From Aidingimonas lacisalsi (GTDB lineage: Bacteria > Pseudomonadota > Gammaproteobacteria > Pseudomonadales > Halomonadaceae): a stretch of 64,000 nucleotides of DNA. Where the stretch lies: positions 1 to 64,000 of the forward strand of contig NZ_VRYH01000010.1 of the NCBI RefSeq assembly GCF_008079445.1. The letters run 5' to 3'. How positions within the stretch are numbered: the stretch's first letter is position 1; every line of letters starts with the position of its first letter. Position numbers and translations under genes: made by a program. The notes below the pieces were generated by a model. That model did no database searches, was not told where the DNA came from, and worked only from the letters and a program-made list of their open reading frames with translations. Positions 31,819 to 40,265 of this stretch are shown piece by piece.

Positions 31819-32051
31819 TCTTCCTCATGAGCCCGCTGTGCACGTTCCAAACGTTTACGGTGCTTGTTTTTCCGATACAGGCGTGCCGTGGCGATACTCA
31901 ATGCCGCGACCAACATCCCCCCCAACGTCACAGCTTGCCAAGGTCGCGCCGCATCCGCTAACAGCGTCTCCAGCGTCAAGATGGTGATGAAGCCTATTGC
32001 CTGACTGGCAATGGCTAGGGCACGCAGGGTATCGAAAGACGTTCCAGCCAT
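31815..32051 (-). CDS. Small two-helix membrane protein of unknown function
   Basis: I do not recognise this 78-residue protein. It has two hydrophobic segments (about 10-30 and 38-57) and a strongly basic then acidic tail (RLYRKNKHRKRLERAQRAHEED), which predicts an inner-membrane hairpin with a charged C-terminus. GGAG lies 7 bases before the ATG, supporting expression. It lies between the convergent VOC gene and the divergent thioredoxin-like gene. Confidence 0.55.
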   Translation of the reverse strand: MAGTSFDTLRALAIASQAIGFITILTLETLLADAARPWQAVTLGGMLVAALSIATARLYRKNKHRKRLERAQRAHEED

Positions 32052-32175
32052 GCAGGCACTCCATGACGAGGTCGAAGGCCACTCAATGAATGGGTGACAT
32101 CCATGTCATGATGACAGTAGGCTTGCCTATCGTCACCCCACACCAAACTCGACGAGTTGGAGCTCTACCTCTGTC

Positions 32176-32976
32176 ATGGACGCTCTCGCCATTGGTCCAC
32201 TACTGATTTCATTACCTCGATTGTATGCGTTCGCAACAGGCTTGGTACTGCTGTTCGTCAGTACGTTCTTACTCAAGTTGACACGACGCGCGCATACCCG
32301 GTGGTTCAACCCGATGGTGCTGTTCTGGTTGCTAGGCGCCCGTTTCGGCCACATAGCGATGAACATCGACGCATACCAAGGCGCCCTGCTGGATATGTTC
32401 AAACTTTGGCAACCTGGATACAGCACCGTCTGGGGCTTGATCGCCGCCATAGGCTGGTCAATCTGGGTCTTCCGCCGACAGGTCCGACCGCTCTTGAGTG
32501 CCTGCTCCATGCTGATAGCCGGCACTGTTCTATGGCTGATCATCACGGCCTGGAACCCGTTGGGCAGCACGCTCCCCATTCAGCAGATACCCGACATCAC
32601 GTTGAAGACTCTGGAAGGTGACGAACTCAACCTACGCGATATCGAGGACGAACGTGTTCTGGTCAACTTATGGGCGACATGGTGTCCACCTTGCTTACGC
32701 GAAATGCCATTGCTCGAAGAGGCCGATGCACACAACGACGTGACGGTCGTCATCGTCAACCAAGGTGAGGACCTTTTGCAGGCGTCACGTTACCTGGACG
32801 AGCAGGAGCTCGACTTTCGTTATGCACTACTCGATCCGCAGCAGGAGCTCACCATGTTGAGCCAAGCGCCAGGGCTCCCTACCACCATGCTGTTCGATAG
32901 TGATGGCAACACCTTGGAACACCATGCCGGTGAACTGAGCCGGAGCCAACTGCGTGCCTGGCTAGACCGGCACTGA
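32176..32976 (+). CDS. Membrane-anchored TlpA-like thioredoxin with Lgt-like N-terminal domain
   Basis: The 266 residues join an N-terminal membrane domain of about four helices (1-130), which resembles the helices of prolipoprotein diacylglyceryl transferase, to a periplasmic thioredoxin domain (about 135-266). The redox motif is W-C170-P-P-C173 in NLWATWCPPCLREMP, and the cis-proline region APGLPTTMLF is present. Such proteins are thiol:disulfide reductases, possibly in cytochrome c maturation or stress. The RGLxxG-type Lgt catalytic residues are not evident, so only a redox role is proposed. It is followed 138 bases later by rapA. Confidence 0.8.
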   Translation: MDALAIGPLLISLPRLYAFATGLVLLFVSTFLLKLTRRAHTRWFNPMVLFWLLGARFGHIAMNIDAYQGALLDMFKLWQPGYSTVWGLIAAIGWSIWVFRRQVRPLLSACSMLIAGTVLWLIITAWNPLGSTLPIQQIPDITLKTLEGDELNLRDIEDERVLVNLWATWCPPCLREMPLLEEADAHNDVTVVIVNQGEDLLQASRYLDEQELDFRYALLDPQQELTMLSQAPGLPTTMLFDSDGNTLEHHAGELSRSQLRAWLDRH

Positions 32977-33114
32977 TTCATGTCACGCTAGCGGCCGAAA
33001 TGCTTAAGCGTGCCACGACTTTCCGTTACCATACTGCGCCCCGACACCAGGCCGCCAAGCCCAGCGGTCTTGTCGTCAGGTCACCGCAATGTCATCTCTA
33101 TCACTCGAGGCATC

Positions 33115-36078
33115 ATGAGCGATTTTTCTCCCGGGCAACGCTGGATCAGTGACGGTGAAGCCGAACTGGGTCTAGGCACGGTCCTCAATTGCGACAACCG
33201 CATGGTGACGGTGCTGTTTGCCGCCAGCCAGGAAACCCGCACCTACAGTACTCGCCAACCACCGTTGACACGCGTCGTCTTCGGCAGCGGCGACCGTGTA
33301 CAGTCGACGGAAGGCTGGCAACTCATCGTCGATGACAGCAAGGAAGTCAATGGACTGATCGTCTATATAGGTGAGGATTCTCAAGGTCACTGGCGAGAGC
33401 TTCCCGAAGCGCAACTCGCCGATACCATGCAGTTCGACCAGGCAAGGGACCGCCTGCTGACAGGCCAGGTCGACCGTAATGACTGGTTCGATTTGCGTTA
33501 TCGGACGCTGCACCATCACCAGCGTACCGAACGCAATCCCGCGCTTGGACTCTCGGGTCCCAAGGTCGATCTGATTCCCCATCAGCTATATATCGCTGAC
33601 GAAGTCGCAAATCGTCATGCGCCTCGGGTGCTGCTGGCGGATGAAGTCGGGCTGGGAAAAACCATTGAAGCCGGTTTGGTCCTGCACCGCTTGCTGCTTA
33701 GTGGTCGTGCGGAACGGGCACTCATTCTGGTACCGGATAGCTTATCTCACCAATGGCTGGTTGAACTGCTCCGCCGTTTCGCTCTGGATGTCACCCTGCT
33801 CGACGAGCAACAGAGTCAGGCTCATGGCCATGCCAATCCTTTCGAATCAGGTCAGTTGATCCTGGCAAGCCAACAGTGGCTGTTCGCCGATCCATATCGT
33901 CAACAACAGGCCGAAGCTTGCGCATGGGACATCCTGATCGTGGATGAAGCACACCATCTTGATTGGACACCTGAACACACCGGGCCTGGCTATGCCTGCG
34001 TGGAACGTATGGCGTCGCTCATTCCCGCGATTCTGCTACTGACCGCGACGCCGGAACAGATGGGATTGACCAGCCACTTCGCACGCCTACGGCTCCTGGA
34101 CCCGGACCGCTACCACGACCTCGAGACGTTCAAGCATGAAGAGCAGGGCTATGTGCGCGTTGCCGATGCCATCGAGGCCTTGGACCGGCTCCCAGTCGAT
34201 GACGGGGAGGTCGCACAGAGCGATTACGATGCGATCACTACCGTCATTGATGATCCGGATAGCCAGGCATTGCTGGACATACTGACCACCACGGAAAGCG
34301 ATGAACAGCAACGAGCGTCGGCCAGATCCCAGCTACGTGACCAACTACTGGACCGACATGGCACTGGACGAGTCATGTTTCGCAACAGTCGCCGCCATGT
34401 CGCAGGTTTCCCGGAACGTAACGTTCATATTACGACGCTGGAAGCACCTGCGGCCTACCGTCGTCTATTGAGGCGACTCGAGAGAGATGAGGAATACCTC
34501 GACGAGTTACTGATCGCTACCGGGCTCGATCACCCCGAGGCGGTGCTCTATCTCGATGCCATGTACCGTCAATTGCACGCTCAAGCACCGGACACGTCAC
34601 CTTGGTGGCAGTTCGATCCACGTGTCAACTGGTTGCTGGAGCGCCTACAGGCAGTTGGCAAAGAGGAAGGCTCCAACGGCAAGATGCTCGTCATCACTCA
34701 CCACCGGGAAACGGCATTGGAGCTGGCCGAAGGGTTAAGGACTCTGGAAGGTATCCAGGCTCCCGTCTTCCATGAGGGGATGAGCCTTGTCGAACGCGAT
34801 CGGGCAGCCGCAGAGTTTGCGGACGACGAGACCGGCTGCCAGGTTCTGATCTGTTCAGAGATCGGTTCTGAAGGACGGAATTTCCAGTTCTGCCACCACT
34901 TGGTGATGTTCGATCTACCACCGCACCCAGATCAGCTTGAACAGCGGATCGGACGACTCGACCGTATCGGCCAGCAGCACGCCATCGATATCCATGTCCC
35001 GGTGTTCAACGATAGCCCCGGTGAACGTCTACTACGCTGGTATCGTGACGGTATGGAAGCATTCGGTGCGCCGACGGGTGTGGGTAGTGAGCTCTATGAT
35101 GCGTTCGGCGATGCGCTCGCGGATGCGCTCCTGAATGACGAGGAGCTACAGGAAGTCATCGACGAGACGCACTCGATGTATCAATCGCGCCTGCGTGAAT
35201 ACGCTGCTGGTCGCCATCGCCTGCTGGAACATAATGCCTGTCGCCACGACCGCGCCCAGACCGTGATTGATTCCATCAGGGAACTCGATGACGATCCTGC
35301 CTTACCACGCTACCTGGATAGGGCTCTGGATGTCTTTGGTGTCGACGATACCTCCTTGGGGGGTGATCTGATCCACCTAAAACCTGGACCGCAAATGCTC
35401 GATGGGTTACCCGGGTTAGCCAAGGAGGAAGCAGGATTCACCGCTACATTATCGCGGCAATGCGCTCTGGCACGAGACGATGTGCAGCGTCTCTCGTGGG
35501 AGCACCCGCTGTTACGCGAGATCATGGGGCGCATCTTGTCAGGCACCATGGGCAACACCGCTCTCGCGTTACTCAAACACCCGGCCATTCCGGCAGGGAG
35601 GTTGATGGTCGAACTGGTCTTTCGCACTCATTGTCCGGCTCCCAAGCGTTTGCATGTCAACCGTTTCCTGCCCGCTACCGCCGTCCGCGTGCTGCTGGAT
35701 GAATCCGGCATCAACCTGACCGACAAAGTGTCCTTCAACGGTTTGTCGAAGAACCTGCAGAAGGTCAAGAAAGCGGTGGCACGGGATTTGATCAAGAACC
35801 GTCATGACCAGCTACGTGAGATGCTGTCCAACGGCGAGCGAGAGGCCGACCGGGAGTTGCCAAGCATCGTTGAAGCGGCGCAAACGCGCATGCGCAAGAC
35901 CCTGGACGGAGAATTGATTCGACTGCAAGCCCTGGCTCGCCACAATCCTTCGGTACGTCCTGACGAATTGCAAGCCTTGCAAGACGAGCGCTCCGCCTTG
36001 AATGGAGCACTCGACAATACCCGGCTGCGCCTGGATGCCGCTCGAGTCATCGTTACCGTGGAACAGGAAGAACGCTAG
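33115..36078 (+). CDS. rapA: RNA polymerase-associated helicase RapA (HepA)
   Basis: RapA is a Swi2/Snf2-family ATPase that binds RNA polymerase and promotes its recycling, notably at high salt. The 987 residues show two N-terminal Tudor-like domains (about 1-105), Walker A DEVGLGKT (176-183), the DEAH box (277-280), a second RecA lobe with [15 protein letters not shown] and [10 protein letters not shown], and RapA-specific spacer and C-terminal domains. ATG 33115 gives the family start [10 protein letters not shown], with GAGG upstream. Its 3' end overlaps the convergent epimerase by four bases. Confidence 0.96.
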   Translation: MSDFSPGQRWISDGEAELGLGTVLNCDNRMVTVLFAASQETRTYSTRQPPLTRVVFGSGDRVQSTEGWQLIVDDSKEVNGLIVYIGEDSQGHWRELPEAQLADTMQFDQARDRLLTGQVDRNDWFDLRYRTLHHHQRTERNPALGLSGPKVDLIPHQLYIADEVANRHAPRVLLADEVGLGKTIEAGLVLHRLLLSGRAERALILVPDSLSHQWLVELLRRFALDVTLLDEQQSQAHGHANPFESGQLILASQQWLFADPYRQQQAEACAWDILIVDEAHHLDWTPEHTGPGYACVERMASLIPAILLLTATPEQMGLTSHFARLRLLDPDRYHDLETFKHEEQGYVRVADAIEALDRLPVDDGEVAQSDYDAITTVIDDPDSQALLDILTTTESDEQQRASARSQLRDQLLDRHGTGRVMFRNSRRHVAGFPERNVHITTLEAPAAYRRLLRRLERDEEYLDELLIATGLDHPEAVLYLDAMYRQLHAQAPDTSPWWQFDPRVNWLLERLQAVGKEEGSNGKMLVITHHRETALELAEGLRTLEGIQAPVFHEGMSLVERDRAAAEFADDETGCQVLICSEIGSEGRNFQFCHHLVMFDLPPHPDQLEQRIGRLDRIGQQHAIDIHVPVFNDSPGERLLRWYRDGMEAFGAPTGVGSELYDAFGDALADALLNDEELQEVIDETHSMYQSRLREYAAGRHRLLEHNACRHDRAQTVIDSIRELDDDPALPRYLDRALDVFGVDDTSLGGDLIHLKPGPQMLDGLPGLAKEEAGFTATLSRQCALARDDVQRLSWEHPLLREIMGRILSGTMGNTALALLKHPAIPAGRLMVELVFRTHCPAPKRLHVNRFLPATAVRVLLDESGINLTDKVSFNGLSKNLQKVKKAVARDLIKNRHDQLREMLSNGEREADRELPSIVEAAQTRMRKTLDGELIRLQALARHNPSVRPDELQALQDERSALNGALDNTRLRLDAARVIVTVEQEER

Positions 36079-36968
36079 CCGAGAATATCCGCCAGCGCTG
36101 TATCCGCGGTCGGGAAACGAAAGTCAAACCCGGCTGCCTGTAACCGCGCGGGCCGCATGTCGGCTCCGGTCAACAGTAGCCGGGACATCTCACCCAATCC
36201 AAGCTTGAGCAAAGGTGCCGGCACCGCCAGCACTGCCGGACGATTCAGTCGCTTTGCCAGCAATTTCGTGAATTCCGCGTTGGTCACTGGATGAGGAGCC
36301 GAGCCATTGAACGGCCCGGCCAGCCCTTCGTTGACTAGCAGGAACTCGATGGCGCTCACGAGGTCCTCGCGGTGTATCCACGGCATAAATTGCCGTCCAT
36401 TCCCCAGCCGCCCTCCCAGACCCAGCTTGAAGGGGAGCAACAGCCGCGACAGCGTTCCACCATTAGGACCCAGCACCAGTCCGATACGTAAAATCACCAG
36501 ACGTACCCCACATTCCTCGACCTCCCGAGCGGCATTTTCCCACCGCTCGCATAGCCGATGAGCGAATTCATCATGGGGCGGTGTCCGTTCCGAAACTTCC
36601 CGGCTTCCCTGATCACCGTAATATCCCATAGCAGATCCGGACACCATGACACTCGGGGGCGTCGGCATATGGCGACAAAGCATCACCAGATCGCGCGTGA
36701 TGTTGACCCGTGACTCGATCAACCGCTGTTTCTGCGACTCGCTCCAGCGTTTATCGGCAATGGGCTCTCCCGCCAGGTTCACGATAGCCTCGGGTCGCCA
36801 TTCAATGGCGTTCAAGATCGCCGTTTCCAGACACACCCCTGCCGGCAACCGCTCACGAGCTCTATCCGGATCTCGCGAGATCACCAGAACTTCATGTCCC
36901 GATGCCATCAGACGTTCGCAGAGACGGCGTCCTACGAAGCCGCTACCACCGGTAACCAGGACACGCAT
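36075..36968 (-). CDS. TIGR01777-family NAD(P)-dependent epimerase (YfcH-like)
   Basis: This 297-residue atypical SDR begins [20 protein letters not shown], the Rossmann dinucleotide motif, and contains the family segments [12 protein letters not shown] and [18 protein letters not shown] (with YYG in the position of the catalytic tyrosine region). The C-terminal DUF1731 segment ([23 protein letters not shown]) is complete. The physiological substrate is unknown. It is divergent from the CbiX-like gene and converges on rapA. Confidence 0.88.
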   Translation of the reverse strand: MRVLVTGGSGFVGRRLCERLMASGHEVLVISRDPDRARERLPAGVCLETAILNAIEWRPEAIVNLAGEPIADKRWSESQKQRLIESRVNITRDLVMLCRHMPTPPSVMVSGSAMGYYGDQGSREVSERTPPHDEFAHRLCERWENAAREVEECGVRLVILRIGLVLGPNGGTLSRLLLPFKLGLGGRLGNGRQFMPWIHREDLVSAIEFLLVNEGLAGPFNGSAPHPVTNAEFTKLLAKRLNRPAVLAVPAPLLKLGLGEMSRLLLTGADMRPARLQAAGFDFRFPTADTALADILG

Positions 36969-37097
36969 CGTTTGGATTCCTCATCACGCCGTTCGGCTCC
37001 CAAGGGAATGCCGAGTTATACAGAATTTATACGTATCTGTTAGTCTAGAAGAGAATGACTCTCACGCCCATGACTCGACCCAGGAGACGACTCACTC

Positions 37098-37466
37098 ATG
37101 ACCAAGGCATTGATCCTTCTGGCGCATGGCTCCCGCGATCCCAATTGGCGAGCGCCATTCGACGCACTTGAAACGACGCTGGCACAACGCCAGGACACAC
37201 CACTGCGGTTAGCCTACATGGAGTTGTGCTCCCCCTCTCTTGAACAGGTCGTGGCAGATCTGGAAACCATCGGTATCCAGCAGGCCGATGTGCTTCCCTT
37301 ATTCTTTGCCGCCGGACGACACCTGCGTGAGGACGTCCCCTCACAAATAGAGGCACTCCATGATGCACATTCCGGTATTGAGCTGACGCTATTGGCACCC
37401 ATCGGTGATCATCCGGCCTTTATCGATGCTCTGGTGAATATCATCGAATCCAGATCCGGCTCATGA
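37098..37466 (+). CDS. Short CbiX-type (sirohydrochlorin chelatase-like) protein
   Basis: The 122-residue product matches the CbiX/SirB fold: LILLAHGSRDPNW (H10) and LPLFFAAGRHLREDVP (H75) place the two metal-site histidines of the family. It is the short single-domain form, which in known cases works as a homodimer inserting Co2+ or Fe2+ into sirohydrochlorin. No other cobalamin or siroheme gene is in the window, so the true substrate is open. It lies just upstream of the MerR regulator and its operator. Confidence 0.75.
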   Translation: MTKALILLAHGSRDPNWRAPFDALETTLAQRQDTPLRLAYMELCSPSLEQVVADLETIGIQQADVLPLFFAAGRHLREDVPSQIEALHDAHSGIELTLLAPIGDHPAFIDALVNIIESRSGS

Positions 37467-37487
37467 CCCATTTAACCAAACATATTT

Positions 37488-37511
37488 TGTACAAAGGGAT
37501 TGCCTTGTACA
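37488..37511. promoter_or_regulatory. TGTACA-N12-TGTACA operator upstream of the MerR gene
   Basis: Two identical palindromic hexamers TGTACA (37488-37493 and 37506-37511) are separated by exactly 12 bases. The spacing and sequence fit the motif T(G/A)TACA-N12-TGTA(C/T)A that I recall for the LitR-type regulator PplR1 of Pseudomonas putida. The right half-site overlaps the -35 of a candidate promoter (TTGTAC at 37505, 17-base spacer, TAGCAC), as expected for autoregulation of the merR-phr unit. Confidence 0.6.
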
Positions 37512-37635
37512 ACAAGTTGCACCATCCTAGCACCACTAAACCGCTAGTGTCGGCGTCGGTGCGGATCCCGCCCTCCAACCAGGCCGGCATGTGCGGCTGT
37601 TCTCGTGTCGATTCAACGAAGGGGCTCCAGAGTGC

Positions 37636-38547
37636 ATGAGTGACAAGGCGACGAATCCAACCGATGCGCCCCTGTATCCGATTCGTGAAGTCTCTCGGTT
37701 GACCGGGGTCAATTCGGTCACGCTACGTGCCTGGGAGCGCCGCTATGGCCTGATTCAGCCCCAGCGAACCCCGAAAGGTCACCGACTTTACGCTCGCGAT
37801 GACATCGAGCGCATCGAGCAGATCCTACAATGGCTGAACCGCGGAGTTCCCGTCAGCCAAGTACGTGAGTTACTCGACCAACCGCAAGCCGTTGAAACGC
37901 CGGAACCCGCAGCCGGAGATTGGCCCAGTCAACGCCAGCAACTCATTGCCGCTTTGGAAGCGTACGATCTCTCTAGACTGGATTCGTTATTCAATCAATG
38001 CATGGCGCTTTACCCCCTGGCCACCTGTTTGAATGAACTCTTCAAACCCATCGTGGAAACGCTCGAAGAGCACTGGAGCGAACAACTCGGCGCCACACTT
38101 CAGCAACGCACTCTGGAATCCTTCCTCCGAACCCGGGTCGGAACCCGCCTCTACCATGCCAACCTGATCAATCAAGGGGCGACTCTCATGATCGGTCGAC
38201 TCCCTGATGACCAAAGCAACTTATGGGAGCTGTTGATTGCCCTGGCAGCGTCACAAGCTGGCTACCGGGTTCAACTCTATGATGCAGCCCTGCCGATCAA
38301 TGAGTTGCCTCTTGCAGTGGAGAGGCTCAAGATCAATGCTCTACTGCTATGCAGTGGGCAAGCCGAACGTGCTGAATTGATGCGGCGGCAACTCCCTCGT
38401 TTGGCAGATCAGTTGGATATCGTACTCGGCTTGTGTGGGCCGGTTGCCCGCATTCGCGCTGCCGAACTTACCGATACCCAGGTTGCAGTCCTTGGCGATG
38501 ACCCTCTGCAAGCCATTACCCGGTTGACACCGTTGATACGCCAGTAG
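37636..38547 (+). CDS. MerR-family LitR/CarH-like regulator with degenerate cobalamin domain
   Basis: The 303 residues contain a MerR winged helix (about 12-82; YPIREVSRLTGVNSVTLRAWERRYGL) and a C-terminal region laid out like the helical-bundle plus Rossmann cobalamin domains of CarH/LitR. When aligned by eye to CarH, the capping tryptophan is kept (W147), but the following EH pair is Q157-R158, and the axial-ligand histidine of the DxHxxG motif is N195. Direct adenosylcobalamin binding is therefore unlikely. It stands 58 bases upstream of a photolyase gene. ATG 37636 has only a GGGG stretch upstream as a possible ribosome-binding site. Confidence 0.85.
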   Translation: MSDKATNPTDAPLYPIREVSRLTGVNSVTLRAWERRYGLIQPQRTPKGHRLYARDDIERIEQILQWLNRGVPVSQVRELLDQPQAVETPEPAAGDWPSQRQQLIAALEAYDLSRLDSLFNQCMALYPLATCLNELFKPIVETLEEHWSEQLGATLQQRTLESFLRTRVGTRLYHANLINQGATLMIGRLPDDQSNLWELLIALAASQAGYRVQLYDAALPINELPLAVERLKINALLLCSGQAERAELMRRQLPRLADQLDIVLGLCGPVARIRAAELTDTQVAVLGDDPLQAITRLTPLIRQ

Positions 38548-38605
38548 CCCTCATCATCAGACATGCCAGAACCATAAGAGTCGCTGAGTAAGGAGATGCT
38601 TTCCT

Positions 38606-40027
38606 ATGGCAAGGCAACTGGTATGGTTTCGCAGTGACCTACGTACTACCGATAACACCGCGCTACAGGAAGCCGCTGCCAAGGGGCCTGTCATCGCGGT
38701 CTTCCTGCGCAGCACTCGCCAGTGGCAACACCATGGTCACGGCGCCAACAAACTGGATTTTTGGCAACGCGGTGTGGCCGCATTAGGCGATGAACTCGCA
38801 GGACTCAACATTCCTTTGCTCCACCGAGATATCGACTATTTCTCTGAGGCTCCCGCGGCACTCCTCGCGATCATAAAAGACCTCGACATCACGACGGTGC
38901 ATTTCAACCGCGAGTATCCGTTGAATGAATGGCGTCGCGATGAAGCGGTCATCGATACCCTTCGTCGCCACGATGTCAGCGTTCATGGCTATACCGATGC
39001 CATTGCTTTCTCCCCCGGCGAACTACGTACCGGACAAGGCGACTTCTACAGTGTATTCACTCCCTTCAGTCGAGCCTGGCATCGACATATCACAGCGGAG
39101 CGACTGGCTCTTCGTGACACGTCAAACCCACAGCCCACCCTGGCCATATCCAGCGACCCTCGACCTCCCTCTGTCCCCATGGAGGATGCTGCCGTTGCCA
39201 GTCAGCTGTGGCCCGCTGGCCCCAGTGCCGCTGCCGATCGCCTGGAACGTTTCCTGACCTGCCGTGGCCGGCATTATCAATCTCAGCGTGATATACCAGC
39301 TGTGCATGGAACCAGTGAGCTGTCTCCCTACCTGGCACTGGGCATGATCTCTCATCGCCAATGTCTGCACGCCGTGCTCGATCACAATCACGGCAGCCTG
39401 TGTGAGGGCGACAAGGGGCTCGTTAGTTGGGTAAACGAACTCGTTTGGCGAGAATTCTACCAACACATCGTATTCGGCTTTCCTGATATCTGCCGCTACC
39501 ACCCTTTCCAGCCCGAGACCCAACGACTACCGTGGCGCAATGACCCGGAAGGCTTTCAAGCATGGTGTGAAGGTCGCACCGGTTATCCGATCGTCGATGC
39601 GGCCATGCGTCAGTTAGTTCAAACCGGATGGATGCACAACCGTCTGCGCATGGTCACCGCCATGTTCCTTACCAAACATTTGCTGATCGACTGGCGTCAG
39701 GGCGAAGCGTTCTTCCTGCGTCATCTTGTCGATGGTGAATTCGCCGCCAACAATGGCGGCTGGCAATGGGCTGCATCGACCGGTACCGATGCGGCGCCCT
39801 ACTTCCGAATTTTCAATCCCACCACTCAATCCAAACGGTTCGATCCGGAAGGTCGTTTCATTGCCCGTTTTGTCCCGGAATTGTCGAAGGTTGAAGGTAA
39901 GCGTCGCCACGCTCCAACGCCCGACCTACTCACCATTATCGACTACCCGTCCCCGATCGTGGATCACAAGGCAGCACGGCAACGTGCTCTTGATGCTTTC
40001 AAGTCGCTGAAATCTCAAGATAAATAG
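38606..40027 (+). CDS. phrB: Deoxyribodipyrimidine photolyase (CPD, class I)
   Basis: PhrB splits UV-induced cyclobutane pyrimidine dimers using blue light and FADH-. The 473 residues consist of an N-terminal antenna-binding alpha/beta domain (LVWFRSDLRTTDNTAL) and a helical FAD domain with ELVWREFYQH, TGWMHNRLRMVTAMFLTKHL and the NNGGWQWAASTGTDAAPYFR signature, which includes residues of the FAD pocket and tryptophan electron chain. AAGGAG lies 11 bases before the ATG. It is very likely co-transcribed with the upstream MerR gene, suggesting light control. Confidence 0.94.
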   Translation: MARQLVWFRSDLRTTDNTALQEAAAKGPVIAVFLRSTRQWQHHGHGANKLDFWQRGVAALGDELAGLNIPLLHRDIDYFSEAPAALLAIIKDLDITTVHFNREYPLNEWRRDEAVIDTLRRHDVSVHGYTDAIAFSPGELRTGQGDFYSVFTPFSRAWHRHITAERLALRDTSNPQPTLAISSDPRPPSVPMEDAAVASQLWPAGPSAAADRLERFLTCRGRHYQSQRDIPAVHGTSELSPYLALGMISHRQCLHAVLDHNHGSLCEGDKGLVSWVNELVWREFYQHIVFGFPDICRYHPFQPETQRLPWRNDPEGFQAWCEGRTGYPIVDAAMRQLVQTGWMHNRLRMVTAMFLTKHLLIDWRQGEAFFLRHLVDGEFAANNGGWQWAASTGTDAAPYFRIFNPTTQSKRFDPEGRFIARFVPELSKVEGKRRHAPTPDLLTIIDYPSPIVDHKAARQRALDAFKSLKSQDK

Positions 40028-40097
40028 AAACCAACACAGGCCGTCGGCATGCAACATGATCCGGCACTGGAGATGTTTTGCACTTTTTGCAAAAATC

Positions 40098-40135
40098 TAT
40101 ACAAAACATGCACAAAAAGCTGTACAAGGTTTACA
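40098..40135. promoter_or_regulatory. Cluster of TnTACA-like half-sites downstream of phrB
   Basis: Within 38 bases lie TATACA (40098-40103), TGCACA (40109-40114), TGTACA (40121-40126) and TTTACA (40130-40135). The first three start 11 and 12 bases apart, like the roughly 11-bp direct repeats (core TnTACA) bound by CarH-type MerR proteins. The 238-base gap between phrB and the GGDEF-EAL gene has no recognised gene; only a 17-codon open frame starts at 40170 downstream of the cluster. Confidence 0.4.
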
Positions 40136-40265
40136 CTGAGGATGTCATCTTCAAGGCAGGACGGCATTGATGTCAGTCTCGTCTACCCAGGCTTCGTTCC
40201 AACTCCCTGACAGGCCAAAATGATTTCGCCATGCCTATACGGACCACCTCAGAGGCAGCAACGAA

